Notes: a model not told the origin generated them from the letters alone. A stretch of DNA of 64,000 nucleotides from Paenibacillus rhizovicinus (GCF_010365285.1 NZ_CP048286.1:4594501-4658500); one strand, 5' to 3'; positions 25,549 to 35,385 are shown, counted from the first letter of the stretch. Numbers and translations are program-made.

Positions 25549-26469
25549 CTAATAGTAAATATAAACCTTCTGCGTCTTCCCGTCCCAGGTCACCGTGCCG
25601 CCAAGGAACAAGGCTGCGGCGCGAACGCTGACGTAGGCCGAACCGTTGAATAGAATGAATTGCGCGACCGGGGTTCCGTTGACATAGGGCATCTGCGTAA
25701 CGGGATCCCAAGTGACGGTAGCGCCCATCGATTCGCCAAGCTGCCGCAGCGGCGCGTATACCGATCCGTTCACGTTCCGTCCGTAAGCCACGAGCACGTC
25801 GTTGACGACGACCTTGATCGTGTCCTCGACATTGATCGGCTTCACGACGACGACGCCGGAATAGTGGTCATAGAACGCTTTCTCCATCGCATTCATGTCC
25901 ACGTTGCCGTTGATGCCCTTCACGGAGCCGGACGACGTATATTGGAAGACCGCCCATTCGTCCCACGTATCGTTGGCCATCGGCTGGTCGACGCCGTAGT
26001 GGGCAACCCATAGCGGCCAAGCGCCGAGCGATTTGCCCAAGTAACTCTTGGCGAAGCTGGCTCCGGTATAGACCATCGTATCATGACCCGTCAGCCGGGT
26101 AACTTCCTTCAGCCATTGCACGCACCAATCCGTCAGCTTGTCGGAAGGGACTTGCGAAGCTTGACCCTCGACGTCCAGGACATGCGGGAAATCCGCTTTG
26201 CGGCCGGCAACGACGGAGGCGAAATAAGCCGCTTCGGACTTCGCGTCGTTCTTCTCCGGATGACTGTAATGGTAGAATCCAACGCGCAGCCCGGCTGCGG
26301 GCGCATTGACCGCGTTGGTGGCGAACGCCGAATCCGTGATCCCCGTGCCTTCGGACGCTTTGATAAACGCGCCCATGACGCCGTCCGCGTGCGCCTTCTT
26401 CCAATCGATCGTGCCTTGATAATGAGAGACGTCGATGACCTTTACATTACTGTCGCTTCGTGCTTGCAT
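25549..26469 (-). CDS. GH25 muramidase with copper-amine-oxidase-type stalk domain
   Basis: 306 residues. The GH25 lysozyme domain (about 8-195) has the catalytic acidic residues in VIDVSHYQGTIDW and HVLDVEGQ, plus AFIKASEGTGITD and VGFYHYSHP. It cleaves the MurNAc-GlcNAc bonds of peptidoglycan. Residues about 210-306 form a copper amine oxidase N-terminal-like stalk domain (VNDVLVAYGRNVNGSVYAPLRQLGESMGATVTWD). No signal peptide is seen from ATG 26469 (AAGGAG 10 bases upstream), nor in the open extension to 26628. This suggests a phage-type or lysis-released enzyme, but no holin or phage genes are near. Confidence 0.9.
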   Translation of the reverse strand: MQARSDSNVKVIDVSHYQGTIDWKKAHADGVMGAFIKASEGTGITDSAFATNAVNAPAAGLRVGFYHYSHPEKNDAKSEAAYFASVVAGRKADFPHVLDVEGQASQVPSDKLTDWCVQWLKEVTRLTGHDTMVYTGASFAKSYLGKSLGAWPLWVAHYGVDQPMANDTWDEWAVFQYTSSGSVKGINGNVDMNAMEKAFYDHYSGVVVVKPINVEDTIKVVVNDVLVAYGRNVNGSVYAPLRQLGESMGATVTWDPVTQMPYVNGTPVAQFILFNGSAYVSVRAAALFLGGTVTWDGKTQKVYIYY

Positions 26470-26761
26470 CGATTCACGGCTCCTTCTCTCTGATATTCCT
26501 CGTAATAGTTTATGAGTGCGAGAGGAACGGCGTGCTAGGATAAGAGCCTGTTGCGCAGCGCAGCAAGGCCTAATCGCATAAGGGCGCCTGCTGCCTTTGC
26601 ACTGCTGAAAAGCTTGTTTGCTGCTCATTTTTTACTGCTCATATGCGATTTTTCCGTCCAAAACGCGTTTGTGAAGCAATTGCGGGATCGAGGAGGATTC
26701 CCAAATCATATGATCCATAATAGAATCAGGTGATAGCGCATACAACTGGATGGTGATGACG

Positions 26762-29065
26762 ATGAAACTATTAGATCTTTATCGGTCACGGAAATATTTC
26801 GTGCGGCTGGTTATCTCCTTTGCCCTGCTTGGTTCGATCATTCTGATCGTGTTCGGCACGCTGTTTTATTCCTACGCCCAGAACAGCGCCATGAAGCTGC
26901 AGCAGGAATCGACCAGCAAAGTACTGAAGCAGGTCAACTATAATATCGATAATTTGTACGACACCGTGTTGAATTTCACCGTATCGACGTTCTCGGACCG
27001 CGACATTTCCGTCCTTATGCAGAACAAGGACATGGATATTTTCGACTTGTACAATCGGCTGCAGAAGTTCGATTACATGGTCAATTCTAACCTGTTCCTC
27101 GATTCCATCGTAATCTACAATGCGCATAACGGATGCTACTACATATCGCCGCAATCGGTGCCGGTTCAATGCATGGACGGCCGGCAATCCAATATATTGA
27201 TGCAGTACCGAAGCCTGCAAGCCAACATCCCGGACATGAAGTTCTTCCCGTTCGTCGCGACGGAGAACGGGATTACGCGCACGGTGCTGACGTTGTTCAA
27301 GCAGGAGTCGGGAAGCATTCTGATGGTCAACGTCAAGCCGCAATGGCTGTTCGATAACGTGCGCGCGATCAACGACCTGGCCGACAGCGCGCTCGGCGAA
27401 GTCATGATGTTCGATGCGGACAGCAATCTGCTTGCCATGGACACGGATGATGCGGTCGATGGCGATACGAAACTGGCCATTATCCGGCAAATCGACGCCA
27501 AGAAGGTGCCGGAAGGCAATTTCACGCTCGGAAGCGGGAGCAGCAAGAAAATCGTCATGTACAGCACGTCGTCCACGACCGGCTGGAGGATTGTCGGCAT
27601 GCAGTCGTATAAGGTCGCTTTCGGCGGACTGGACAAGATTCGCACGTTCTTGTACACGCTGCTCGGCTGCTTCATCGTCCTGACGCTGTTCGCTTCGACG
27701 TTCATCTCCATGAAGCTGTATAAACCGATCGGCAGCCTGATGCAATCGCTGCGGGCGGTTCCCGGAAGGCTTGACGGCGTGGGCAGCGGCAAGGACGAGC
27801 TGGCTTTCCTGACCAACTTCAATCATCGGATGCTGGAGGAAATGGCGAAGCTGGAGCTGGGCAACAAAGCGTCCGAAAGCATTGCGCGGGACTACTTCCT
27901 CCGCCGGCTGCTGATCGAACGGCAGCGGATGAGCGGGGAGGAGTTCTCGGAGCAGGTCCGGCTGCACGGACTGAAGCTGACGGAAGCGGACGGTACGTAT
28001 CTCGTCTGTCTGCTCCGCACCGACAACCAGGGGAAGGGAAAGACGTCCGAGCTGCATAAATTCGCCATGCAAAATATTGCCGAAGAAATGTTTCATCCAT
28101 TCGCGGTCGTCGAGAACGTAATGCTCGGCAACGAATTCGTCACGCTGCTATTGTCCGTGCCCCAAGCGGACGAGCAGCGGCTGGACGAGCTGCCGCGGGC
28201 GATCGCGAAGCTGCAGGATGTCGTGCACAATTACTATCATATCGGGCTATGCGCTTCGATAAGCTCCGCCGTTCGCCATCACGACAATTTGCCTGCGGCG
28301 TACGAGCAGGCACTCATGCTTTCCGAATACCGGATGATCTACGGACGGACAGCCGTGATCACTTCGGAGCTGGTGGCCGTGAACGAGCGCAGCGAGGAGA
28401 CGCAGCTGGACGATCAGCTGGAGAAGAAGTGGCTCGAGTCGATCCGCACGGCGAATATGAAGAACATCGAGCCGCAGCTGGTGAAGATGTTCAAGCGGCT
28501 GTCGGACTTCCGCATCGATCATCTGCTGCAATCGCTGCAATATTTGACGGCGATCACGATCAATCAATTGAAGGAAATGAACGTGGACGGCACGCACGCG
28601 GTCAAGGCATCGCTGCTTTCCTTTAACCGCCGGGTGATGGAGCAGGAGACGCTGGACGACGTGCTTCTGCAATACATCGATTTGTTCGGGAAGGCGACGG
28701 AGCCGCGGCAGACGAGCACCGACGACAAGAACCGGGTGTTGGCGGCGGCGCTCAAGGAAGCGATCGAGAAGCATTATTCGGACCCGAATTTGAGCTTGCA
28801 GTTCCTGGCGACGAAGCTCAAGATGAGCAAGGCGCATCTCAGCAAAGTGTACAAGCAGTGCGAGAACGAGTCGCTGAACGATTACATCAACAAAGTGCGG
28901 ATCATGCAAGCCGTATCCGAGCTGCAGAACACCGATGCCACGATCGCCCAGATTATGTTCAACGTCGGATTCGTCAGCGAAAGCTATTTCTACAAGATCT
29001 TCAAACAGACGCTCGGCGTGACGCCGCGTGAATTCCGGACGAATCATGTTTTGAACAAGGGATGA
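26762..29065 (+). CDS. Membrane-bound AraC-family regulator (YesN-like, cache sensor)
   Basis: 767 residues. TM1 is about 13-35, a large extracytoplasmic cache-type sensor lies at about 36-290, and TM2 at about 295-318. A coiled, HAMP-like linker and a central cytoplasmic region follow (about 320-660), then a C-terminal AraC double HTH (about 665-765: LSLQFLATKLKMSKAHLSKVYKQ and IAQIMFNVGFVSESYFYKIFKQTLGVTPREF). This architecture is typical of Paenibacillus regulators next to sugar ABC transporters. It probably senses an oligosaccharide or loaded binding protein and activates the operon at 29974. ATG 26762 is close to GGTGAT; ATG 26750 is an alternative. Confidence 0.92.
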   Translation: MKLLDLYRSRKYFVRLVISFALLGSIILIVFGTLFYSYAQNSAMKLQQESTSKVLKQVNYNIDNLYDTVLNFTVSTFSDRDISVLMQNKDMDIFDLYNRLQKFDYMVNSNLFLDSIVIYNAHNGCYYISPQSVPVQCMDGRQSNILMQYRSLQANIPDMKFFPFVATENGITRTVLTLFKQESGSILMVNVKPQWLFDNVRAINDLADSALGEVMMFDADSNLLAMDTDDAVDGDTKLAIIRQIDAKKVPEGNFTLGSGSSKKIVMYSTSSTTGWRIVGMQSYKVAFGGLDKIRTFLYTLLGCFIVLTLFASTFISMKLYKPIGSLMQSLRAVPGRLDGVGSGKDELAFLTNFNHRMLEEMAKLELGNKASESIARDYFLRRLLIERQRMSGEEFSEQVRLHGLKLTEADGTYLVCLLRTDNQGKGKTSELHKFAMQNIAEEMFHPFAVVENVMLGNEFVTLLLSVPQADEQRLDELPRAIAKLQDVVHNYYHIGLCASISSAVRHHDNLPAAYEQALMLSEYRMIYGRTAVITSELVAVNERSEETQLDDQLEKKWLESIRTANMKNIEPQLVKMFKRLSDFRIDHLLQSLQYLTAITINQLKEMNVDGTHAVKASLLSFNRRVMEQETLDDVLLQYIDLFGKATEPRQTSTDDKNRVLAAALKEAIEKHYSDPNLSLQFLATKLKMSKAHLSKVYKQCENESLNDYINKVRIMQAVSELQNTDATIAQIMFNVGFVSESYFYKIFKQTLGVTPREFRTNHVLNKG

Positions 29066-29068
29066 ACT

Positions 29069-29275
29069 AGGGGAGATTGGCAAGGGCTGAATGAGGATTG
29101 ATAGGCGAGGGCTGAATGAGGACGGAACGAGGGCTGAATGAGGATTGATAGGTGAGGGCTGAATGAGGGCCGAACGAGGGCCGGCCGATAGGCGAGTGCT
29201 GAATGAGGGCCGAACGAGGAATGAAAGAGGAACGATAGGCGAGGGCTGAACAAGAGTCGATAGGCGAGGGATTAA
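29069..29275. repeat. Minisatellite with GAGGGCTGAATGAGG units (about 22-25 bp)
   Basis: About eight imperfect units of a GGCGAGGGCTGAATGAGGAYNGA type, alternating GATAGGC and GGAACGA joints. It lies between the regulator stop codon and its terminator, so it would be part of the mRNA 3' end. It is the companion array of the 193-bp element at 29480. Confidence 0.8.
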
Positions 29276-29282
29276 TGAATCG

Positions 29283-29312
29283 AGGCGGGAGAATATCCCG
29301 TCTCTTTTTTTG
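29283..29312 (+). terminator. Terminator after the YesN-like regulator gene
   Basis: GAGGCGGGA-GAATA-TCCCGTCTC followed by seven T residues, 217 bases after the stop codon because of the intervening minisatellite. Confidence 0.85.
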
Positions 29313-29479
29313 TAGGGCCGAATCCGAGGGGGGCGCGGGATGGTCCGACGTTGATCCGGCCAATGGCATCGGTATGGTCCAGCTGAATGACGGAAACGGT
29401 AATCGCAGGAGCTCTCGACGGACCAACCGAGGCTATTCTCACAAACTAACGCGGTAGTGGTACTTGCTGTCGGAAAGCT

Positions 29480-29672
29480 AGACGAATCGTAGAGTGCTTA
29501 TTGCTTCGAAAATGGCGCCAATCTCATTCTAACGAACCTCAGCAGTCTTATGGGTAAGCGAAGAGGTGAAATGAGGCGGATTTTCGCCGAATTCTAAAAT
29601 ATAGCGTTTCCTGGATTCGTTAGCCAATTAAAAAGGCGAAAATGCCCCGATTAAGGCTTCCTGGGTTCGTTA
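29480..29672. repeat. Dispersed 193-bp intergenic element, copy 2 (50-93-50 architecture)
   Basis: Direct cores at 29480 (degenerate, AGACGAATC) and 29530 (TAACGAACC). Inverted cores TTCGTTA end at 29622 and 29672. Spacing equals that of copies 1 and 3. The right half retains CTGGATTCGTTA and CTGGGTTCGTTA, and AAGGCTTCCTGGG is the inverse of the left-unit start in copy 1. The 908-base gap 29066-29973 otherwise holds the minisatellite, terminator and operon leader. Confidence 0.8.
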
Positions 29673-29789
29673 GGATTCCAGGGAGAGGTGAGAGCGTCAA
29701 TTGTGGCCGCGCGGGAGGCGCAATCTGCGTTAAAGCCGCCCCGCGCCGCCGCGATCGAATCGCCACCGGCGCAGCCGCTCGTTCAAATT

Positions 29790-29822
29790 CATTGCGTCCA
29801 AGGACCTAGTCAAGACGCAATG
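29790..29822. promoter_or_regulatory. Inverted repeat upstream of the sugar-transporter operon
   Basis: CATTGCGTC and GACGCAATG (9 of 9 bases) are separated by 15 bases, about 150 bases before the first permease gene. It could be an operator for the upstream regulator or a leader hairpin; no clear -35/-10 pair was found. Confidence 0.4.
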
Positions 29823-29973
29823 AGGGATTTCATTTCGTCCGCTTCAGGTTCAAAACGCGCTGCAAGCAGAAAAACGAGCATTGAGCAGTCCGTTTGTTCA
29901 GCTTTTTGACGTTCCAGCAGTGGGAGTCGGCCTTCCGGGATGGCATACTGTGGTCAGGAAGGAGGTGAAGGAA

Positions 29974-30894
29974 ATGCAGTGGCTTGCACGAGAGTGGAAG
30001 CATGTCAAGAAGAACAGGGAGCTGCTGCTGCTAAGTCTCCCGGGCTTCATTTACAAATTCATTTTTTATTATTTACCGCTGGTGGGCCTTGTGATTGCAT
30101 TCCAGAACTATAACTACACGAAGGGCTTGTTCGGAAGCAAATGGGTCGGCCTGCACAATTTCAAATTTTTCTTCACTTCCGATTTGGCATGGCGGGTGAC
30201 GCGCAACACGATCTTCTATAATGTCGCGTTCATCGTCCTGACCACGGTCTTCGCGCTGGTCATGGCGCTGCTGCTGAACGAATTGTCCAAACGCTGGTTT
30301 AAGGTGCATCAGACGGTCATGTTCTTGCCCTACTTCTTATCGTGGGTCGTCGTCGGTTACATCGCGACTGGATTTTTCGATTATCAGCACGGCGCGCTGA
30401 ATACGGTGCTTGCATCGTTCGGCGTCGATCCGACGAATTGGTATCAGAAAGCGAGCTATTGGCCGACCATTATGATCGTCGTGCAGCTGTGGAAGGCAGT
30501 CGGCTTTCAGGCGCTCATTTACTATGCCGGCATTATCGCCATCGACCCGAGTTATTACGAAGCCGCCCGCATCGACGGCGCGACCAAGTGGCAGATGATT
30601 CGCAAGATCACGCTTCCGCTTCTGACTCCGCTCGTCGTCATCCTGTTAATCATGGCGGTAGGCAGCATTTTCCGCGCGGACTTCGGCTTGTTCTACTACG
30701 TGCCGAACGATTCGAGCTTCTTGTACCCGGTCACGGACGTTATCGATACGTACGTGGTAAGGTCGTTGCGAACCATCGGCGACGTCAGCATGTCGACCGC
30801 GGTAGGATTCTACCAATCCGTCGTCGGTTTGGTTCTGGTCTTGGTCACGAACTATATCATCAAAAAAATCAACGAAGAAAACGCGCTCTGGTAG
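29974..30894 (+). CDS. Sugar ABC transporter permease (LplB-like)
   Basis: A 306-residue inner-membrane permease of the carbohydrate CUT1 class, with six predicted membrane segments and the binding-protein-dependent transport EAA loop YYEAARIDGATKWQMIRKITLPLL (about residues 190-213). The N-terminus WKHVKKNRELLLLSLPGFIYKFIFYYLPLVGLVIAFQNYNY is characteristic of the LplB/YtcP partner group in Paenibacillus. ATG 29974 has AAGGAGGTGA upstream. It is the first gene of the operon permease-permease-binding protein. No ATPase is present; a shared MsmX-type ATPase encoded elsewhere usually serves such systems. Confidence 0.94.
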   Translation: MQWLAREWKHVKKNRELLLLSLPGFIYKFIFYYLPLVGLVIAFQNYNYTKGLFGSKWVGLHNFKFFFTSDLAWRVTRNTIFYNVAFIVLTTVFALVMALLLNELSKRWFKVHQTVMFLPYFLSWVVVGYIATGFFDYQHGALNTVLASFGVDPTNWYQKASYWPTIMIVVQLWKAVGFQALIYYAGIIAIDPSYYEAARIDGATKWQMIRKITLPLLTPLVVILLIMAVGSIFRADFGLFYYVPNDSSFLYPVTDVIDTYVVRSLRTIGDVSMSTAVGFYQSVVGLVLVLVTNYIIKKINEENALW

Positions 30895-30918
30895 TCGGCA
30901 TGAAAGGAAGTAAACGTA

Positions 30919-31800
30919 ATGAAGCAAACGCTCAATAGCGGACGAGCAATAGTGAACCTGATCTTCTGCGTGTTCTCGATCGCGATGATCATTCCGTTCC
31001 TCCTCGTCATCTCGATTTCACTGTCCGACGAACAGTCGCTCATCGAGCATGGCTACAAATGGTTTCCCGAGAAGTTCAGCACGCTCGGTTATCAAGTCAT
31101 GCTTCACTCTTCGCACGCCATCGTTCATGCTTACGGCATCACGATCCTGATCACGGTCGTCGGTTCGCTGGCGGGATTGCTGTTGACGGCGATGACGGCT
31201 TATACGATCTCGCGCAAAGACTTTCGCTATCGGAAGCCGATGACGTTCTATGTGTTCTTCACCATGTTGTTCCAGGGGGGCATCGTCCCCGTATATATCC
31301 TGATGACCAGATATTTGCATCTGCGCAATTCGATTTGGGCGCTTATCCTGCCGCTCTTGATCAGCCCGTTCTACGTGATGATCATGAAAGGGTTTCTGGG
31401 CAAGATCCCCGGCGAAATCATCGAATCGGTGAAAGTCGACGGGGCGAGCGAATGGCGGATTTTCTTCCAGATCATCCTCCCGCTCTCGAAACCGGCGCTT
31501 GTCACGGTCGGCCTGATGCTGGCATTCGGCTACTGGAACGACTGGTTCAACGGTCTGCTCTTCATCGACGACCCGAACAAGGTGCCGTTGCAGCTGCTGC
31601 TTTACCGCAATATGAATGCGATTGAGTTTCTGAAAACCACGGCCATCGCGCAGCAGCTCAATATAGACGTATCCAAGCTGCCGAGCCTGTCCTCGAGGAT
31701 GGCGATGACCATTCTGGCTGCAGGGCCGATGATGATTGTATTCCCGTTCTTCCAACGTTATTTCGTAGGCGGATTAACCGTTGGGGCCATAAAGGAATAA
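30919..31800 (+). CDS. Sugar ABC transporter permease (YtcP/LplC-like)
   Basis: A 293-residue second permease of the pair, six membrane segments, with the EAA motif at EIIESVKVDGASEWRIFFQIILPLSKPALVTVG. The N-terminus is hydrophobic (VNLIFCVFSIAMIIPFLLVISISLSDEQ) and the C-terminus ends QRYFVGGLTVGAIKE, the usual YtcP/LplC ending. It starts 24 bases after the LplB-like gene with AAAGGAAG upstream, and 29 bases before the binding-protein gene. Confidence 0.94.
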   Translation: MKQTLNSGRAIVNLIFCVFSIAMIIPFLLVISISLSDEQSLIEHGYKWFPEKFSTLGYQVMLHSSHAIVHAYGITILITVVGSLAGLLLTAMTAYTISRKDFRYRKPMTFYVFFTMLFQGGIVPVYILMTRYLHLRNSIWALILPLLISPFYVMIMKGFLGKIPGEIIESVKVDGASEWRIFFQIILPLSKPALVTVGLMLAFGYWNDWFNGLLFIDDPNKVPLQLLLYRNMNAIEFLKTTAIAQQLNIDVSKLPSLSSRMAMTILAAGPMMIVFPFFQRYFVGGLTVGAIKE

Positions 31801-31829
31801 TTCAAACACATTTTTGGGGGGATTAGGAA

Positions 31830-33452
31830 ATGGTTAATTCGTCAGTGGGCAAAAAATTATGGGGCTCGGCTTTGGTTGCGTGCCTGATGTTCGGCCTAAC
31901 GGCATGCGGAAGCAATTCGGACAACTCGAATTCCGGCAACGCAGCGAATGCAGGCAATGCAGCGAATGCGGGCAACGCAACGAACAACGCGGCGAACAAA
32001 GGCAACGCTGCGAATGCATCGAATAACGCGAATGCAACCGATGCATCCTCGGACGCCGCGAAGCTCGATCCGGTCACGTTGACGTGGTACTACCTCGGAC
32101 CTGCGGGGCAAGCCGATATCGGCTCGGTCGAAGATGCCGTCAACAAAATCACGCAAGAGAAAATCAACGCGACGGTCAAACTGAAACCGATCGACGGCGG
32201 CGAGTACAATCAACGCATGAACACGATCGCGGCTTCCGGCGAAGCCTACGATATCAGCTGGACGGCGAACTGGCTGTTCGACTACGTCGGCAACGCCAAC
32301 AAAGGCGTATTCCTGCCGCTCGACGACCTGCTGGACAAATACGGCGCCGAGCTCAAAGCATCCCTGCCCGAATTCATGTGGGAGCAAGTAAAAGTAGGCG
32401 GCAAGATTTACGGCGTACCGAACTACCAGAGCGTAACCGGCCGCGAAGGCTACGTCTTCCCGCAGGAAATCATCGATAAATACAAGCTGGATCTCTCGAC
32501 GGTCAAGAAATTCGAAGACATCACGCCGATGCTCGACACGATCAAGAAGGCCGAGCCGAAACAATCGCCGATCGTCATGGACCGCAACGGCATGTTCGGT
32601 TACCTGATCAATTCCCAAGGCATCGACTCGATTCCGGTCACGAGCCAGAACCCGGTCGGCTTCTACAACACGGATGATTCGGTCAAGCTGTTCAACGTGT
32701 ATGCTACGCCGGAATTCAAGCACTACACGGAAGTCGTTCGCGACTGGTACCAGAAGGGTTACATCAATCCGGACGCGCCGACGAACAAATCGGTTGACGA
32801 CGTGACGAAGGCCGGCCAAGGTTACATCACGTACTCGAACGGTCTGAACCCGGGCTCCGAAGTGTCCATGTCGAACAACCGCTATAACGCCAAGCCGGTC
32901 GTGTTCGCACCGCTCACGAACTTCCTGATCAGCTCCAATCCTGGTATTGCCACGGTTAACTCGATCAGCGCGAACTCCAAGAACCCCGAGCGCGCCATGA
33001 TGTTCCTGAACCTGGTCAACACGGACAAAGATCTCTACAACCTGCTGTCGTTCGGCATCGAAGGCAAGCACTATACGAAAGTCAACGACAACACGATTAA
33101 AGCGATTCCGGACAGCGGCTACAACAACAACAATCCATGGGTATTCGGCGATACGTTCAACGGCTACCTGCAAGACGGCCAAGCGGCTGACACGTTCGAC
33201 GTACAGAAGCAAACGAACGATTCCGCGACGCCAACGAAGATCGTCGGCTTCAAATTCGACACGAGCAGCCTGACGGCGGAAATCGCCAACGTGCAATCCG
33301 TTCTCGACGAGTACATGCCAGGTCTGAGCACCGGCGCTGTCGACCCTGCGAAGAAGCTGCCTGACATGCTCGACCGTCTGCAAAAAGCGGGCCTCGACAA
33401 AATCGTTGCCGAAGCGCAGAAGCAAGTCGACGCTTGGAAAGCGAACAAGTAA
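31830..33452 (+). CDS. Extracellular sugar-binding lipoprotein of the ABC transporter
   Basis: 540 residues. The signal peptide ends in the lipobox LTAC, so Cys26 becomes the lipid anchor. It is followed by a long Asn/Ala/Gly low-complexity linker (about 28-75) and a family 1-type solute-binding domain (VTLTWYYLGPAGQADIGSVEDAVNKI onward). This LplA-like group in Paenibacillus delivers oligosaccharides to LplB/YtcP permeases. A GGGGGG site precedes ATG. It is the last gene of the transporter operon, followed by a hairpin and the fucosidase gene. Confidence 0.93.
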   Translation: MVNSSVGKKLWGSALVACLMFGLTACGSNSDNSNSGNAANAGNAANAGNATNNAANKGNAANASNNANATDASSDAAKLDPVTLTWYYLGPAGQADIGSVEDAVNKITQEKINATVKLKPIDGGEYNQRMNTIAASGEAYDISWTANWLFDYVGNANKGVFLPLDDLLDKYGAELKASLPEFMWEQVKVGGKIYGVPNYQSVTGREGYVFPQEIIDKYKLDLSTVKKFEDITPMLDTIKKAEPKQSPIVMDRNGMFGYLINSQGIDSIPVTSQNPVGFYNTDDSVKLFNVYATPEFKHYTEVVRDWYQKGYINPDAPTNKSVDDVTKAGQGYITYSNGLNPGSEVSMSNNRYNAKPVVFAPLTNFLISSNPGIATVNSISANSKNPERAMMFLNLVNTDKDLYNLLSFGIEGKHYTKVNDNTIKAIPDSGYNNNNPWVFGDTFNGYLQDGQAADTFDVQKQTNDSATPTKIVGFKFDTSSLTAEIANVQSVLDEYMPGLSTGAVDPAKKLPDMLDRLQKAGLDKIVAEAQKQVDAWKANK

Positions 33453-33524
33453 TAACCCAAGCAAGCAACGAGCTGAACCAATCAGATTGTGCTTGACCGT
33501 GCAATAACGAATGAAGGCGTGAAC

Positions 33525-33552
33525 CTAGCTTGCTGGCGTGCTGGCAAGCTAG
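33525..33552 (+). other. Hairpin between binding-protein and fucosidase genes
   Basis: CTAGCTTGC and GCAAGCTAG (9 bp) around a 10-base loop, without a T-run. It may stabilise the upstream mRNA or attenuate transcription into the glycosidase gene. Confidence 0.55.
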
Positions 33553-33618
33553 TTCGCGTATCGCCTCGCGAATCCGTTATCCATTCAAAACGTTTATTAA
33601 GGGAAGGTGCATGAAGCA

Positions 33619-35385
33619 ATGAATTCAGCAGCGACAGAAGAACGGCTTCGGACATGGTACCGCGATGCGCGCATCGGATTGTTCCTCCACTGGGGCATGC
33701 GCACCGGCGATTATGATAAGGATCCGTTCGATTCCGAGACGCCCTATGCCTATGAAACGGTCGAAGATTTCGAGCAGGCGGCCGCGGACAACGGCTGGAG
33801 CGCGCAGCGGTGGGTGACTACCGCAGTGCGTCTGAAAGCCAAATATATTACGCTTGCAACGTTCCACTGCGACATGGGCTATTTGAAAATATGGCCTTCC
33901 GACGTGCCGGGCAGTCCGTGCACGAAGCGCGACTATTTGCGTGAAGTCATCGATGCCGCGACGGCTGAAGGCATCCGCATCGTCATCTACATCAACAGGG
34001 ATTCGAAGCATGCCTTCCATCACGGCATTCAATGGCTGGATCGCGAAGCCTACCGCGCGTACAAAGGCGACGAGCAGGTCGATATTATCGCCCGCGACGG
34101 CTGGCTGACCTACAGCATGGACGTCATGTTCGAGCTGCTGGACCGCTATCCGGAAGTTGCCGGCTTCTGGTTCGACGGCTACCACGACAAGCTGGAGGCG
34201 CAGGACGTATTCGCCCGGCTCCATGCGCGGCGCGAGGATTTGATCCTGATCAATAACGATTTCAGCGACGCTCCGGTGGCGGACGAGGATGCGATGGCGC
34301 TGGAGGATTTCGGCAAGGATTGCACGCCGGAGTTCGACTATGCCAGCGGCACGTGGGTAGGCCCTCATGACAAGGAGTTCGCTTTTAAGATGAAATGGGA
34401 CTGGTTCTATCTTGGAGAAGGCAAGCCGGACTGGGGCGCCTATGAGTTGAACTATGCGAATGTCGCCAGCGACCAGGAGTTCGTGAAACGGATCGTGACG
34501 ATCGCGGGATCGTCCTGGAATGCCCATTTGGGTTATGGCCCGAAGATCGGCGGCGATTTCCCGGAAGTGGTGAACAGCTTCACCGCTCATTTCGAACAGT
34601 ACCTTTCCTGGGCGTCCGAATCGATTTACGGCACGTACGGCGGCGGCTACGATCATGGCGGATTCCCGCCGGGGTATTGGCAGGACGGCGCTTACGGCGT
34701 GACGACGCTCGTTCCCGGCGAACGCGTGCACTATTTGCACGTGCTTACGCCACCTGGCGGTTCGCAGCTGACGCTGCCCGACGCGGGTTATGCCGTGGAG
34801 CGCGTGCTGGATTTGAAGACCGCCGAGCCGCTCGCATTCTCGCAGCAGGACGGATGGCTGACAATCTCCTCGCCTTCGTGGGACGCGGTTGACCGGGACG
34901 GGGATCGGGTGTTGAAGCTGACCGTCTCCGCCGAAGTCGGCGTCGTGCCGCGGAACGAGATCACCGTCAGCACGAGATGGGAGATGCCGTATGCGCCGGC
35001 TTCCAACGTGCTCGACAGCCATTACGACCGCTACTTCAGGAGCGCGATGGCGGGCCAATGGCCGCAATCGCTGACCTTCAGCCTGGCTGACAAGACCGAG
35101 CTCAGGGGAATCAGCCTGGTGCAGCCCGAGACCGGCGCGGCCGGCGAAGGCGGGGGTTACGCGGCTCCGGTCAGCGAGCGAATCAAGGCGTACGAGATAT
35201 ATGTCAGCGATGACGGAGAGACGTGGGGCGAAGCGGTTGCATCCGGCGAACTGCGCAATCAGCGCGGCAAGCAGGTCATTCTGTTTCCATCGGTATCGGC
35301 ATCGTACTTGCGGTTGACGGCGAAGAATAATTTCGGAGGGACGGGTACGTTTCAACTGATTAGCGCGGAATTGCTGAAGCATTAA
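33619..35385 (+). CDS. GH29-type alpha-L-fucosidase with C-terminal F5/8C-like domain
   Basis: A 588-residue cytoplasmic glycosidase. The N-terminus WYRDARIGLFLHWGMRTGDYD is the GH29 opening, and a TIM barrel runs to about 340. The likely nucleophile Asp lies in EVAGFWFDGYHDK (about residue 184). KAKYITLATFHCDMGYLKIW and LREVIDAATAEGIRIVIYIN replace the usual fucosidase substrate motifs, so specificity may differ from L-fucose. After a linker, a discoidin/F5-8C-like domain occupies about 455-585 (ELRGISLVQPETG, IKAYEIYVSDDGETWGEAVASGEL). ATG 33619 chosen, AAGG upstream; GTG 33607 is possible. It follows the transporter, so it probably degrades the imported sugar. Confidence 0.82.
   Translation: MNSAATEERLRTWYRDARIGLFLHWGMRTGDYDKDPFDSETPYAYETVEDFEQAAADNGWSAQRWVTTAVRLKAKYITLATFHCDMGYLKIWPSDVPGSPCTKRDYLREVIDAATAEGIRIVIYINRDSKHAFHHGIQWLDREAYRAYKGDEQVDIIARDGWLTYSMDVMFELLDRYPEVAGFWFDGYHDKLEAQDVFARLHARREDLILINNDFSDAPVADEDAMALEDFGKDCTPEFDYASGTWVGPHDKEFAFKMKWDWFYLGEGKPDWGAYELNYANVASDQEFVKRIVTIAGSSWNAHLGYGPKIGGDFPEVVNSFTAHFEQYLSWASESIYGTYGGGYDHGGFPPGYWQDGAYGVTTLVPGERVHYLHVLTPPGGSQLTLPDAGYAVERVLDLKTAEPLAFSQQDGWLTISSPSWDAVDRDGDRVLKLTVSAEVGVVPRNEITVSTRWEMPYAPASNVLDSHYDRYFRSAMAGQWPQSLTFSLADKTELRGISLVQPETGAAGEGGGYAAPVSERIKAYEIYVSDDGETWGEAVASGELRNQRGKQVILFPSVSASYLRLTAKNNFGGTGTFQLISAELLKH

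Noticed and set aside
33504..33512. TAACGAATG after the sugar-binding protein gene as part of the 193-bp element family
   Set aside because: No second direct core at +50 and no inverted cores; the nearby hairpin is unrelated.
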